Notes: a model not told the origin generated them from the sequence alone. DNA of 64,000 nucleotides from Acaryochloris sp. CCMEE 5410 (GCF_000238775.2 NZ_AFEJ02000001.1:2728001-2792000), one strand, 5' to 3'; counted from the stretch's first letter, positions 54,384 to 63,929 are shown. Numbers and translations: made by a program.

Positions 54384-54953
54384 ATGGAAAAAAACACGGC
54401 CACTCAAATCCTGGATGTTGCCCAAGAGATGGTACGAAATCGAGGCTACAGCGCCTTTAGTTACGCCGATATCTCCAAGCAAGTCGGGATTCGCAAAGCT
54501 AGTATTCACTATCACTTTTCCACTAAGGATGAGTTAGTGAAGGAACTGGTGAAGCGATATCGGGAGGACATGATGCGGGCCTGCGATCGCATCAGCCAAT
54601 CCAACGCCAGTCTTGATCAGCAGATGGTCCAATTTGCCCAGCTCTATCGCAATGGTTTAGAGGAAAAGCAAATCTGTCTCTGTGCCATGTTGGCTGCAGA
54701 CTATGCAGTGCTTCCCCAGCCAGTCCGAGACGAGATTCAAACCTTCTTTCAAGAAACAGAAACCTGGCTCATCAACCTTCTCCAGCAGGGATGTGACGCC
54801 CAACTTTGGACCTGCCAGCCCGAGCAAGAAGCCAAAGGGTTAATTGCTCTGCTCCAAGGCGCTCAGTTGTTAGCCCGTTCGGCAGCAGACAGCACCACCA
54901 CCTTTGAGCAAGTGGTTTATCCCCTCTTAGCAGCCAAATTTTCCAGCAGCTAA
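54384..54953 (+). CDS. TetR/AcrR-family repressor
   Basis: 189 residues. The HTH reads QILDVAQEMVRNRGYSAFSY then ISKQVGIRKASIHYHFSTKDEL. The C-terminal domain contains Cys residues (ICLCAMLAADYA). Near-identical palindromes in front of its own gene and of the SDR gene indicate autoregulation and control of the downstream SDR-cupin-OsmC operon. Confidence 0.9.
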   Translation: MEKNTATQILDVAQEMVRNRGYSAFSYADISKQVGIRKASIHYHFSTKDELVKELVKRYREDMMRACDRISQSNASLDQQMVQFAQLYRNGLEEKQICLCAMLAADYAVLPQPVRDEIQTFFQETETWLINLLQQGCDAQLWTCQPEQEAKGLIALLQGAQLLARSAADSTTTFEQVVYPLLAAKFSSS

Positions 54954-54970
54954 ATTTTTTTTACCTCATA

Positions 54971-54990
54971 ATCTACCTACTAGTAGGTAT
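54971..54990. promoter_or_regulatory. TetR operator upstream of the SDR operon
   Basis: TACCTACTAGTAGGTA (54974-54989) is a perfect 16-bp palindrome, shares ATCTACC and TAGTAGGT with the site at 54353 and lies 27 bases before the SDR start codon. Confidence 0.75.
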
Positions 54991-55016
54991 TCAGATTCAT
55001 CCATTAGGAGTTCATC

Positions 55017-55799
55017 ATGTCTCAATCTTTTACAGGTCAAAAACTCATCGTTGTCGGCGGCACCAGCGGCATGGGCAAAGCCGTTGCCCGCATCGTCCTT
55101 GAACAGGGAGGATCCGCAGTCCTAATTGGCCGTCAACCCGGCAAACTCAACGCAGCCATTGAGGAATTAAAGGTCTATGGTCCGGTATCCGGCGAGCAAG
55201 CTGATATTACCAACCCAGAAGAACGTCAGGCTCTAATCACCCGCCTCAATCAGTCCCATGCAGATTCCACTTTATTGGTGAACGCGGCTGGCGTCTTTCT
55301 ACCCAAACCTTTTCTGGAGTACGAAGAAGCCGACTACGATCTCTACTTAGAACTGAACAAAGCCACCTTCTTTATTACCCAAGCTGTCGCCCAGAACATC
55401 ATCAATAACCATCGCAAAGGGGCCATCGTCAATGTCGGTTCCATGTGGGCCAAGCAAGCCGTGCAGGCCACTCCGTCTTCTGCCTACTCTATGGCCAAAG
55501 CCGGACTCCATTCCCTTACTCAGCATCTCGCCATGGAACTGGCCGATCATAATATTCGAGTCAATGCCGTTTCCCCCGCCGTCGTCGCCACCCCCATCTA
55601 TGAAGGGTTTATTCCCAAAGAAGAGGTCCATGGAGCCCTACAAAGCTTTAATAGCTTTCATCCCATAGGTCGCATCGGCACCCCTGAAGACATCGCTGAA
55701 ACCATTGCCTTCTTACTATCCGATAAAACCAGTTGGGCGACAGGCGCAATCTGGGATATTGATGGTGGCGTCATGGCCGGTCGAAACCAGTACAGCTAG
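55017..55799 (+). CDS. short-chain dehydrogenase/reductase
   Basis: 260 residues; AGGAG 7 nt before ATG. Rossmann motif [14 protein letters not shown] near 13, NAAG in LLVNAAGVF, catalytic Ser in VNVGSMWAK and YxxxK in SAYSMAKAG, and the C-terminal [10 protein letters not shown](P)-dependent oxidoreductase of unknown substrate; first gene of the TetR-controlled unit. Confidence 0.92.
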   Translation: MSQSFTGQKLIVVGGTSGMGKAVARIVLEQGGSAVLIGRQPGKLNAAIEELKVYGPVSGEQADITNPEERQALITRLNQSHADSTLLVNAAGVFLPKPFLEYEEADYDLYLELNKATFFITQAVAQNIINNHRKGAIVNVGSMWAKQAVQATPSSAYSMAKAGLHSLTQHLAMELADHNIRVNAVSPAVVATPIYEGFIPKEEVHGALQSFNSFHPIGRIGTPEDIAETIAFLLSDKTSWATGAIWDIDGGVMAGRNQYS

Positions 55800-55832
55800 C
55801 GTTGCAGACAGTAAACAGAAGAGATAGACACT

Positions 55833-56513
55833 ATGAAAATTCACGCAGATCTAACTCAACGGGCAGTTGTTCATAGCGACGGCCTACCTTGGGTGGAGTC
55901 TCCCATGCCTGGGGTGCAACGCCGCATGTTGGAACGGGATGGCAAAGAAGTGGCTCGGGCGACTTCCATCGTTCGCTATGCCCCCGGCAGTGCCTTCTCT
56001 GCCCACACCCACGGAGGTGGCGAAGAATATATTGTCCTAGACGGTGTGTTCTCCGACGAGCATGGCGATTTTGGTCCAGGCACTTATGTCCGTAATCCGG
56101 TTGGCTCAAGTCACACCCCCCATAGCAAAGAAGGGGCCACCATTTTGGTTAAACTCTGGCAAATGGATCCAGCGGATCAGCAGCCGGTGGTAATTGATAC
56201 GACCCAAGCAGAATGGGTGCCGGGGTTAGTGCCGGGGTTGCAGGTGCTACCGCTACATCATCACGGTACGGAGCAGGTGGCCTTCGTGAAGTGGGCACCG
56301 GGGACAAAGTTCCAAACCCACCAGCACTGGGGCGGCGAAGAGATCTTTGTCCTAGACGGCACCTTTGCCGATGACCAGGGCGTGTATCCTCAGGGAACTT
56401 GGTTACGCAATCCACCGGGCAGCATTCATACCCCCTTTAGTGAAGAAGGCTGTCTGATTTACGTGAAAACGGGACATTTAGAGAACGTCTATCATCCAGG
56501 AGAATCCTCATGA
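55833..56513 (+). CDS. double-cupin (ChrR-like) protein
   Basis: 226 residues with two cupin repeats. Each has the metal-binding pattern: FSAHTHGGGEEYIVLDGVFSDE in the first half and FQTHQHWGGEEIFVLDGTFADD in the second, each followed by GSSHTPH or GSIHTPF. This is the cupin of ChrR-type anti-sigma factors, but the N-terminal zinc anti-sigma domain is missing. Probably a metal-bound enzyme or sensor. Its end overlaps the OsmC gene by 4 nt. Confidence 0.88.
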   Translation: MKIHADLTQRAVVHSDGLPWVESPMPGVQRRMLERDGKEVARATSIVRYAPGSAFSAHTHGGGEEYIVLDGVFSDEHGDFGPGTYVRNPVGSSHTPHSKEGATILVKLWQMDPADQQPVVIDTTQAEWVPGLVPGLQVLPLHHHGTEQVAFVKWAPGTKFQTHQHWGGEEIFVLDGTFADDQGVYPQGTWLRNPPGSIHTPFSEEGCLIYVKTGHLENVYHPGESS

Positions 56514-56896
56514 TTTCGGTTCAAGTTGCCTCCAATCATTCCCGGTATGGCCAAGATATTTCTATTCGCCATCTACACCTAGCTGCAGATGAACCGCCTT
56601 CCCTAGGAGGTGATGATGTGGGTCCTACCCCAACGGAATTGATTTTGGCGGGCTTAGGCTCATGCAAGGCAATCACCCTACAAATGTATGCTGAACGCAA
56701 AGGATGGCAGCTAGAGTCCGTGGGGGTGGAGTTGAGCTACGACTCCGATGATCAGCCGCCCACCATTCAGGCCAAGCTCAGCCTCGAAGGTGACCTAGAT
56801 GAACAGCAACGACAGCGGCTTCGAGATATCAGCGATCGTTGCCCGGTTCATAAGCTTCTGACAACCCCAATCTCTATCCAAACGCAACTCACTTAA
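56510..56896 (+). CDS. OsmC-family protein
   Basis: 128 residues; the ATGA overlap couples it to the cupin gene. It contains GPTPTELILAGLGSCKAITLQMYA (the conserved first redox Cys) and DRCPVHKLL (the second Cys), so it can be an active thiol peroxidase of the YhfA/OsmC group. It would reduce organic hydroperoxides. Confidence 0.9.
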   Translation: MISVQVASNHSRYGQDISIRHLHLAADEPPSLGGDDVGPTPTELILAGLGSCKAITLQMYAERKGWQLESVGVELSYDSDDQPPTIQAKLSLEGDLDEQQRQRLRDISDRCPVHKLLTTPISIQTQLT

Positions 56897-56938
56897 TGCC
56901 TGCTTTTTAAGCCTTTTAACAACGTTCCGTTATTCTGC

Positions 56939-57472
56939 TTATCGTAGTCTGTGAATTGGATCTTGGTCGTGAAACCCAATGCAAATATGTACACTGGGTA
57001 ATTCATGGTCATGTATCACAGTGTTGATAACTTCGGTGGTTCTTGCGATTAAGTACAAAGTAATTGCAGTTGCTTCGTTAGTGTTGCAAAAATGGTCAGT
57101 TTGCGCGTAAATCGAGGCAAAGTCATCTTGAGAAGCAGCGTCAATGCTGTGTTCGAAGTAACATGCCCAATCGTCATCTTTAGCCTCTAGCGGATGATAT
57201 TGCGGACAGATGAAAAAAGTGGAATCCCAACCATTATCCAGATCATATTCCAAATAGATGGCTGCGCATGGTTGTTTCGGCGCTTCGGAAAGAGCCAAGG
57301 CAAACGAAGATGAGATGGCATCACGATACGGCGATAAGTCTATATTGCGGATCAATGATGCAGCTCCCGCGTTGTATGTGCTGCAAAGAGATGCATAATG
57401 ATTGGCAAATGCTGACCAATCATCAGCAAATATCCGATCCTGCATAACATCTAGTTCTGCGAAAATATCCAT
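56939..57472 (-). CDS. hypothetical protein
   Basis: 177 residues, acidic, soluble, no signal peptide. Segments AAIYLEYDLDNGWDSTFFIC and HELPSVHICIGFHDQDPIHR have the strand-helix style of small immunity-type proteins, but I cannot assign it. It converges on the OsmC gene. Confidence 0.55.
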   Translation of the reverse strand: MDIFAELDVMQDRIFADDWSAFANHYASLCSTYNAGAASLIRNIDLSPYRDAISSSFALALSEAPKQPCAAIYLEYDLDNGWDSTFFICPQYHPLEAKDDDWACYFEHSIDAASQDDFASIYAQTDHFCNTNEATAITLYLIARTTEVINTVIHDHELPSVHICIGFHDQDPIHRLR

Positions 57473-57659
57473 CGTCAGTCAAGCCACATAACCATAGATG
57501 CCAGTAAACAAGAATCAGATACTACCTACTGTATGCCCCTCTATCTTTGAGAGATTAGATGCTTCCTAACTAGGCCAAACCCATAAGTCATTTTATCTGC
57601 GAAGAATCTCATTTATGCCCAGCTTGTAATTAACGATAGGCATCCCCACTCAAACCCCA

Positions 57660-58295
57660 TTAGCGAGGCTGGAATATTTCTGGTAATTGATGAGAAGGAG
57701 GTGATGGGGAGAGATGCTCGGCTATCAACGAACAGGAAAAGGCAACACCTAGGATGACGATAATTCCTCGTAGGATATTTAGCATCAAAGCATGTGTCTG
57801 TTGTCGCGTGAGTCGCCGTCTCAAAATGATCCGAAACAAATCATTCCGGGTATGCTCAACTTCTACCCAGAAGGAGATCCAGAAAATGACGAGGATGATG
57901 AGCGGTAACACCAATCGATCTTGAGCTGCACTATAGTCCATATCCCCCGAAGACAAAAGCAACAGGTGGAGGCCATACCAAAACACGGACCAAAACCCAA
58001 CAAAGATCAGCACTGTAGGATGGGGGGTGAGGGTGAGATGAATAACAGTGCCCCCTGAAAATGTTTCAAACCGTCCTTTGATGTAAGGTTCGCTAGCGTT
58101 TGGACGACCAATGGGAATGCGGTTCATCTTAAAACCAGACGGTGTCACTGATCCTTCATAGGGTGCATGGTTCAGGTCATAGGTTGATCGAAAGGTTTTG
58201 GGAGGTTCTATTTGGGCTTGCAATCTCTCCATCACTGTTTGTAAGGGGGCAGACGTTTGTATCACAAAGCGATCGCGCGGTAAAAGGTGAACCAT
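57660..58295 (-). CDS. membrane protein, first copy of a tandem duplication
   Basis: 211 residues. The cytosolic N-terminal part (MVHLLPRDRFVIQTSAPLQ, with the conserved NHAPYEGSV and IKGRFE) is followed by about three hydrophobic helices, one near LIFVGFWSVFWYGLHLLLL. It is paralogous over its whole length to the protein at 58719-59210. The family is not recognised. Confidence 0.65.
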   Translation of the reverse strand: MVHLLPRDRFVIQTSAPLQTVMERLQAQIEPPKTFRSTYDLNHAPYEGSVTPSGFKMNRIPIGRPNASEPYIKGRFETFSGGTVIHLTLTPHPTVLIFVGFWSVFWYGLHLLLLSSGDMDYSAAQDRLVLPLIILVIFWISFWVEVEHTRNDLFRIILRRRLTRQQTHALMLNILRGIIVILGVAFSCSLIAEHLSPSPPSHQLPEIFQPR

Positions 58296-58718
58296 AGTTG
58301 ATCACTCACTTTAAAGATTTTGAAACGACACATGAGTGCCAAAGATACTGAGCAGATGCGATTTCAGATGGCGTGATTTTCCAGAAATTAGGTCTACCAA
58401 AACGAGGAGCACCCTAAGAGACTGGCCATCTGTACCTAACGTTTTCAACAGGTGTCATCTGTCTCGATCCCCAGCAGAGATAACTTTTCAACGATTTGAG
58501 GCTGGCTTACGTGCAGCTTCTTTTCAATCCAAATTGCAAAGATATTGGCGGGTATGACTGATTCCGTTTATCGATCACTCAGGCATGCCGATCACTGGCA
58601 GCATCAACCAATCTCCATTACTGAGACCAGAATAAGTTAGATACTCCTCTCACTGGAGACGGTTTAGAGACACGGCTGAGCAGGTCAATATTGCACGGAT
58701 AGCGTGCATCAGCGTTGT
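58296..58718. other. intergenic region, partly duplicated
   Basis: No gene is credible. The first 140 bases downstream of 58296 resemble those after 59219, so the duplication extends into the leader. The rest shows nothing recognised. Confidence 0.5.
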
Positions 58719-59210
58719 TTAATGGCGTGTCACTTGTCCACCGATGATATTCAGCAAATCTTTACGGCTGCGCTCCACCTCAAACCAGAAACTCATCCAG
58801 AAGATGAATAGCACGAATAAAGGCAGTCCCAAGATCAGTAAAGCTTCAGAATTAGCCACCTCCCCTGACAAGCCGATTGCTAAAGCACCACTGTAAAAAG
58901 CGAGGAACCACATCACTAGAAAGCTCATAACAAAAGGGTGAAGCTTCATAGAGATATGCACGACCGTTCCCCTTGCAGGTGTCTCAAATCGACCTTTGAT
59001 TTGGGGAATAAACGAGTTACGTCCTTGGGGAATTCGGTGCATCGAAAAGCCCGCTTCTGAAACAGATCCTTCATAAGGCGCATTGTTTCGTCGATAGGAC
59101 CATCGAAATGCCTTCGGAGTTTCTACATGAGCTTCCAGTCTTGCTATAACAGCTTGCAAGGCATCGGGAGTTTGGATAATAAAGCGATCCTGCGGTAAAA
59201 GGTGAACCAT
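58719..59210 (-). CDS. membrane protein, second copy of the tandem duplication
   Basis: 163 residues from ATG 59210. The N-terminal half aligns closely to the other copy (MVHLLPQDRFIIQTPDALQ and NNAPYEGSV), and two helices follow. It is shorter at the C-terminus by about 45 residues, losing the last helix. Possibly a partly degenerate paralogue. Confidence 0.65.
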   Translation of the reverse strand: MVHLLPQDRFIIQTPDALQAVIARLEAHVETPKAFRWSYRRNNAPYEGSVSEAGFSMHRIPQGRNSFIPQIKGRFETPARGTVVHISMKLHPFVMSFLVMWFLAFYSGALAIGLSGEVANSEALLILGLPLFVLFIFWMSFWFEVERSRKDLLNIIGGQVTRH

Positions 59211-59359
59211 GATGATCACTCACTTTTAGATTCTTGAAACGACGATTAAATGTCAGGAGTACTCAGCAGGTCCGGTTTCAGGTGGAATATGTTTCTAGAC
59301 ATAGATCTATCCAACCAGAAAGCCGATTGAGAGATGGAACATCTGTACGGTAGTTCCTA

Positions 59360-60557
59360 GTGCTTCACCACAGTGATTATGACAGGGTAGTTTGGGGATA
59401 GAGTCGGCTGAGTTTAGTTCGTGCATCATCCACTGTAAATAACCAATTAACCGTCGTTTTATCTCGGTTACGCCTTTGTTCCCATGCAGTGACCTCATGC
59501 CGGAGTTTTTCAATATCAGGAATTCGTCGATTTAAGCACTGCCTAGAAAGAGCCGAAAACTCAAACTCAACCATATTGAGCCAACTGCCATGTTTTGGAG
59601 TGTAGTGAAACTGGATGCGACTGAGAATCCTCAAAGCTTCATCAGGTTTGAAGGTTTTGTAGAGTGCAGCGGGAGTATGGGTGTTGAGATTGTCTAAGAC
59701 AACGTACACTTGTTGAGCATCAGGAAACAGACCATCTACTAGATACTGCATGCACACCCCAAAGTCCTCACTTTTTCGATGCTCAGTCACCTTCAAATGT
59801 CGCCAACTTTAAGCGGTTGAAAAAGCCAAATATATTACAAGTGCCCTTGCGCTCATATTCATGGTCGTAGCGTTGGGGACGACCGGGCTTTGGTGGACGG
59901 GGCACCCGGGTTTCGCCAATCAGTTGGCAAGGCCGTTCATCAAAACAAACAACAGGCTCCTCAGGATGGTAGGGTTGGGCATACAAATCTAGAACGTTCT
60001 CCATCCGCCAAACAAAGTCTGCGCCTACAGTAGAAAAACACCACTGCTCTTTTAGCCACGGCTTAAGCTGTTTTTTCGAGCGTGCGTCGCACCGTTTCAT
60101 CCGATAGGCTTTCGACGACGTTGAGTTCAACTAGCCGTTCTGCCAATAGCTGCATGGTCCACCGGCAACAACCGGTAGGTGGGTCGCTACAAGCTGTCGC
60201 AATGAGCAAGGCCTCTGCTTTGCTATCGAGCTTCTTTTGCCCCCCTGGCCTGGGACGCTCATTGAGGGCGAACTCCACACCACCTTCCACAAATTTCTGG
60301 CGAGTACGATGCACGGTAGAGATGCCTGCATTGAGCATTTGAGTAATGGTGTCGTCTTTGTGTCCCTTATCTGCCAACATCAAAATCTGGGCTCGTTTCA
60401 TTTTTCGCGCTGACAAGGTTCCACGTCGGGTGAGTTGCATCAGCTCACTGCGTTCTTCAGGCGTTAGCGTCACAATATATTTATCAGGCATGATTGGTTG
60501 GCTAAAAACAGCTAGATTGTTTCTAGCTTACCTATCTAATTCAGTGTGGTCGAGCAC
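59360..60557 (-). mobile_element. IS630-type element, 1198 bp, TA target, broken transposase
   Basis: The ends GTGCTTCACCACAGTGA (left) and GTGCTCGACCACACTGA (right complement) are imperfect inverted repeats (13 of 17 identical) and each is flanked by TA, the IS630 target. Inside lie three transposase pieces. Confidence 0.82.
59377..60491 (-). pseudogene. IS630-type transposase, two frame changes
   Basis: Piece 1 (60491-60063) carries the HTH (ARKMKRAQILMLADKGHKDD, then ISTVHRTRQKFVEGG). Piece 2 (60130-59783) holds VVCFDERPCQLIGETR, with the first Asp. Piece 3 (59796-59377) holds VVLDNLNTHTPAALY and PKHGSWLNMVE, giving the DDE set. Pieces 1-2 meet at an A6 run, a typical -1 slippage site. 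Pieces 2-3 differ by an indel near 59810 that cannot be recoded, so it is inactive. Confidence 0.85.
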
Positions 60558-60996
60558 TAGCCAGATGCAATATGGATACTCAATTGGCTCTATCAGAAAT
60601 ATTTCTGCTTAGAGGTGCCACTGCTGAATGACTGCCAGTCGCTACCTTTCAGGTCTGATGGCTATTGGATATGCTTACCATCTTGTGAACTGATGCTGGG
60701 CAGCTTCTACTCTGACATGCAAAGAAGTAATCTTTTATTCCTCTGATTGCTTCTTCAACATCTATGATCTGGCATCCATGGCTGAAATTCAGTGATCGGA
60801 ATCATACGACGAGTCCCATCTCAGCTAGGACTGCTCAGCACACAGCAATCAGGGGGCTTCAATGTGTCGTTTTTAAGGTCATCCACAGACATTAGGCTAT
60901 GACGAGCATGGCAGGAACGATAGTCTACCGTGCAGGTGAGGATGCGACAGCGCTAATGTTGAGACAGCCATACCTGTCCTGCATTGGAGACGAATC
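60558..60996. other. intergenic region, nothing recognised
   Basis: 439 bases between the IS630 end and the yghU-like gene with no gene, repeat or RNA signature visible. It presumably holds the promoter of the downstream gene. Confidence 0.4.
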
Positions 60997-61860
60997 ATGA
61001 GTAGCGACTACACTCCCCCCAAAGTTTGGCAATGGGATTCAGAAAGTGGGGGGACTTGGGCCAAGATTAACCGCCCCATTGCAGGGCCAACCCATGAGCA
61101 AGACTTGCCCGTGGGTAAACATCCTTTGCAGCTCTATTCCATGGCAACCCCCAACGGCCAGAAAGTCACCATCATGCTAGAAGAACTCTTGGCGTTAGGT
61201 GAGGCTGGGGCTGAATACGATGCCCATTTAATCAAAATTGGGGATGGCGACCAGTTCAGCAGTGGATTTGTGGATGTGAATCCCAACTCCAAAATTCCGG
61301 CTCTTGTAGACCACTCCACTTCAACTCCAACCCGCATCTTTGAATCTGGAGCTATCCTCCTGTACCTCGCAGAAAAATTCGGCCAGCTTCTACCCACAGA
61401 ACATGCAGCTCGCACCGAATGTTTATCCTGGTTATTTTGGCAGATGGGGTCAGCGCCCTATCTCGGGGGTGGCTTTGGTCATTTTTATAGCTATGCTCCC
61501 ACCAAAATTGAATATTGCATCAATCGTTTCACCATGGAGGTGAAGCGCCAGCTCGACGTTCTCAATCGCCATCTTGAAACCCACCCATTTATGGCTGGCG
61601 ACGATTACTCAATTGCTGATATTGCCGTCTGGCCTTGGTATGGCGGGGTAATTCGCAATACTCTATACGATGCCGCAGAGTTTATCGATGCCCCCTCTTA
61701 TACCCATGTGGTGCGTTGGGCTCAGGATATCGCTGATCGACCAGCAGTCCAGCGGGGCCGCATGGTCAACCGCACTTGGGGAGCCTTGTCAGAACAGCTT
61801 CATGAGCGCCATGGTGCCGATGATTTCCAGACTAAAACGCAGGATAAGCTTAACCCGTAG
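60997..61860 (+). CDS. yghU: YghU-type glutathione S-transferase (disulfide-bond oxidoreductase)
   Basis: 287 residues. The N-terminal extension YTPPKVWQWDSESGGTWAKINRPIAGPT is diagnostic of YghU. The thioredoxin-like domain binds glutathione (ATPNGQKVTIMLEELL, NPNSKIPALVD, FESGAILLYLA) and an all-helical domain follows. YghU reduces disulfides and organic peroxides with two glutathiones, lacking the usual Cys. It stands alone with no operon partner. Confidence 0.93.
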   Translation: MSSDYTPPKVWQWDSESGGTWAKINRPIAGPTHEQDLPVGKHPLQLYSMATPNGQKVTIMLEELLALGEAGAEYDAHLIKIGDGDQFSSGFVDVNPNSKIPALVDHSTSTPTRIFESGAILLYLAEKFGQLLPTEHAARTECLSWLFWQMGSAPYLGGGFGHFYSYAPTKIEYCINRFTMEVKRQLDVLNRHLETHPFMAGDDYSIADIAVWPWYGGVIRNTLYDAAEFIDAPSYTHVVRWAQDIADRPAVQRGRMVNRTWGALSEQLHERHGADDFQTKTQDKLNP

Positions 61861-61911
61861 CTTTCTCTAGGGGGAATGGACGAAAATCAGTCAATCCTTA
61901 GTATTGCAATA

Positions 61912-61941
61912 AACATTTTAACGTTTAGACGTTAAAATGTT
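61912..61941. promoter_or_regulatory. 13-bp inverted-repeat operator of the toxin-antitoxin pair
   Basis: AACATTTTAACGT (61912-61924) and ACGTTAAAATGTT (61929-61941) are exact complements around TTAG. It lies 30 bases before the antitoxin start and is the expected binding site of the ribbon-helix-helix antitoxin. Confidence 0.8.
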
Positions 61942-61970
61942 GTGGTGTCTATATGCACTAGAGCAACGAT

Positions 61971-62204
61971 ATGAATGAGTCATCCAAGCGTTCAACTATT
62001 TACTTTGAACCGGAATTACATCAGGCATTACGTCTCAAAGCAGCATCGACCGATCGCACGGTATCGGATCTCGTGAATGAGGCCGTCCGTCTAGCTTTAC
62101 AAGACGACCAAGAAGATCTAGCGGCTTTTGATGAACGAGAACAAGAGCCTACGATGACCTATGAAGAACTGCTAAATGATTTGAAAACAAATGGCAAATT
62201 ATAA
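61971..62204 (+). CDS. ribbon-helix-helix antitoxin (RelB/CopG-like)
   Basis: 77 residues. The N-terminal RHH reads RSTIYFEPELHQALRLKAAS then TDRTVSDLVNEAVRLAL; the C-terminus (MTYEELLNDLKTNGKL) neutralises the toxin. It overlaps the toxin gene by 14 bases. DNA binding is expected at the palindrome upstream. Confidence 0.88.
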   Translation: MNESSKRSTIYFEPELHQALRLKAASTDRTVSDLVNEAVRLALQDDQEDLAAFDEREQEPTMTYEELLNDLKTNGKL

Positions 62205-62451
62205 GATCGTTTTCAAGCGATCTGTTGCCAAAGATCTGCGCCGTATTTCTAATCAGGATGTTACTAGAATTCTCAATCGGATTGAATCCCTTGCCGTTGA
62301 TCCTCGGCTAGGGGCAGAAAAACTATCTGGGCAGGAGAGGTATCGCATCCGACAAGGCGTTTACCGGATCATTTACGAGATTGTCGACCAAGCATTAATC
62401 GTAGTTGTTGTTAAAGTTGGCCACAGACGCGATGTGTACAAGAATCGCTAA
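62191..62451 (+). CDS. RelE/ParE-family toxin
   Basis: 86 residues with the RelE pattern: FKRSVAKDLRRISNQDVTRI, then LSGQERYRIRQGVYRIIYEI and the C-terminal VVKVGHRRDVYK, with the Arg/His cluster of mRNA-interferases. Translation is coupled to the antitoxin. Either RelE-like mRNA cleavage or another target is possible. Confidence 0.88.
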   Translation: MANYKIVFKRSVAKDLRRISNQDVTRILNRIESLAVDPRLGAEKLSGQERYRIRQGVYRIIYEIVDQALIVVVVKVGHRRDVYKNR

Positions 62452-62481
62452 TAGCACTTTCAGGTAATTCAGGAGAGAGTG

Positions 62482-62877
62482 ATGGCTGGAACAGATATTA
62501 AAACTCACCCCATTCATCTGGGGTTGGGTGCAACGGCAGAAGCTGAACCCGTATTTACAGGGTCGATGGAATGGTATATCGACTATGCTAAACGCCATGA
62601 TTCTGACGGTTCCGAAGGGCGCTTAGTCAGTATGCACTCCTTCTCGGAGGCTTGGGATGTTTGGGAGATGCATCCGCAGGGCAGTGAGGTCGTCCTGTGT
62701 ATTACGGGAACGGTGACGCTGCATCAAGAAGAGGCAGAGGGTTCTGTGACCACCACCCTTAGTCCTGGCGAATATGCCATTAATCAGCCTGGTGTTTGGC
62801 ATACTGCCGATGTCGAGGAAGCAGCGACGGTGTTATTTATCACTTCCGGTATCGGCACCCAAATTCGGCCCCGGTAG
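62482..62877 (+). CDS. single-domain cupin protein
   Basis: 131 residues; AGGAG is 6 nt before ATG 62482. The cupin barrel has GSEVVLCITGTVTLHQEE and SPGEYAINQPGVWHTAD, where the first-motif His residues are largely replaced (WEMHPQGSE), so metal binding may be weak. It follows the toxin-antitoxin pair by 30 bases but probably is separate. Confidence 0.8.
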   Translation: MAGTDIKTHPIHLGLGATAEAEPVFTGSMEWYIDYAKRHDSDGSEGRLVSMHSFSEAWDVWEMHPQGSEVVLCITGTVTLHQEEAEGSVTTTLSPGEYAINQPGVWHTADVEEAATVLFITSGIGTQIRPR

Positions 62878-62885
62878 ATTGGCAC

Positions 62886-63275
62886 TTACAACACCTGACT
62901 GGCAATCAGACCCATGCCGATCAAAGAGCCACCAAAGGCAAAGCTGCGCACCACGGGCACGCCAAAAACATATAGGGGTAAATAGACCACTCGACTCAAA
63001 AAATAGAGCCACGCCCCCACGGCACTGACGCCATTGGTATGGCCTGTGGCCTGCACCAGCAGCAATAAACCCAATGCCCAAGGCAAGGTCTCTTTGAAAT
63101 TATGGTTGGCTCGCTCGCCTCGAATGCCATAGGTATTCTGGCGAGGGGGTAAATTATCGCGGGGACCGAGCAGAACCATCGGCCCAACTTCAAAAATCCT
63201 GGTCATTGAACCAATACTAAGGTGAATCATGGCCAAGATCAGCGTCAGCAAGAAAACGGTTGTTTCGGGAGTCAT
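62886..63275 (-). CDS. MAPEG-family membrane protein
   Basis: 129 residues with four hydrophobic helices and the family segment RGERANHNFKETLPWAL near residue 52, which contains the conserved Arg and Asn. MAPEG enzymes act on glutathione or lipid-derived electrophiles; bacterial members are mostly uncharacterised. Confidence 0.87.
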   Translation of the reverse strand: MTPETTVFLLTLILAMIHLSIGSMTRIFEVGPMVLLGPRDNLPPRQNTYGIRGERANHNFKETLPWALGLLLLVQATGHTNGVSAVGAWLYFLSRVVYLPLYVFGVPVVRSFAFGGSLIGMGLIASQVL

Positions 63276-63317
63276 CGTTATCAGGAGTATAGGGTTGATT
63301 CAAACGTTGTCACGGTC

Positions 63318-63785
63318 TTAGGCCGCAGTGACGACTTGACCTTGCGTGACATAAGCATCATTGCCTTCCAGGAGGGCATGGAGCATTCCTGCAAATTTAG
63401 GTTTCATCATGGGGAGCATCAGCTTGCCGAGTAGCCCCAACTTCGGTTCAAAGTCCATACTCATGCTGACTTCAGTTCGATTCGCCATGACTTTACGGAA
63501 GCGTAAGGTTGCTTTTGCGCTTTTCAGGGGCATGGTTCCCTCATAGATATTGAAGGTCATCCGCTGGTAGGGAATATACTCAACGACTTCTTCGCGAATC
63601 CAGTTATTGCCGTCCTTGAGGTCGCACTGCCGCTTGGCTCCTTGCCCTTTCGGGAGAGAATCTTCAAGGAGATGGGAATGGGTAAGGTTGGGATTGAATT
63701 GGTAGATATTGCCAAAGTCATCCCAACTCTCCCAAACCTTTTCGAGGGAGGCATAGATGGTTCGATATACGGTCACATTCGCCAT
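63318..63785 (-). CDS. SRPBCC-family (polyketide-cyclase/START-like) protein
   Basis: From ATG 63785 (AGGAG upstream) it has 155 residues. The pattern TIYASLEKVWESWDDFGNIYQF at the start and VEYIPYQRMTFNIYEGT in the middle fits the START-like ligand-binding fold. The substrate is unknown. It is divergent from the LysR gene at the right edge. Confidence 0.83.
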   Translation of the reverse strand: MANVTVYRTIYASLEKVWESWDDFGNIYQFNPNLTHSHLLEDSLPKGQGAKRQCDLKDGNNWIREEVVEYIPYQRMTFNIYEGTMPLKSAKATLRFRKVMANRTEVSMSMDFEPKLGLLGKLMLPMMKPKFAGMLHALLEGNDAYVTQGQVVTAA

Positions 63786-63929
63786 GATGATGCTCCTATG
63801 CAGGCTGAGAAGATCAACCGATTGGGGTTGATAGTGCCAACTGGCTTTCCTTCGATAGTATGTAATCATTCCTGCATTGAGAAGTCTAAAACAAGCACCC
63901 TATCGTTGCATAAATGCACCAGAGGAATC

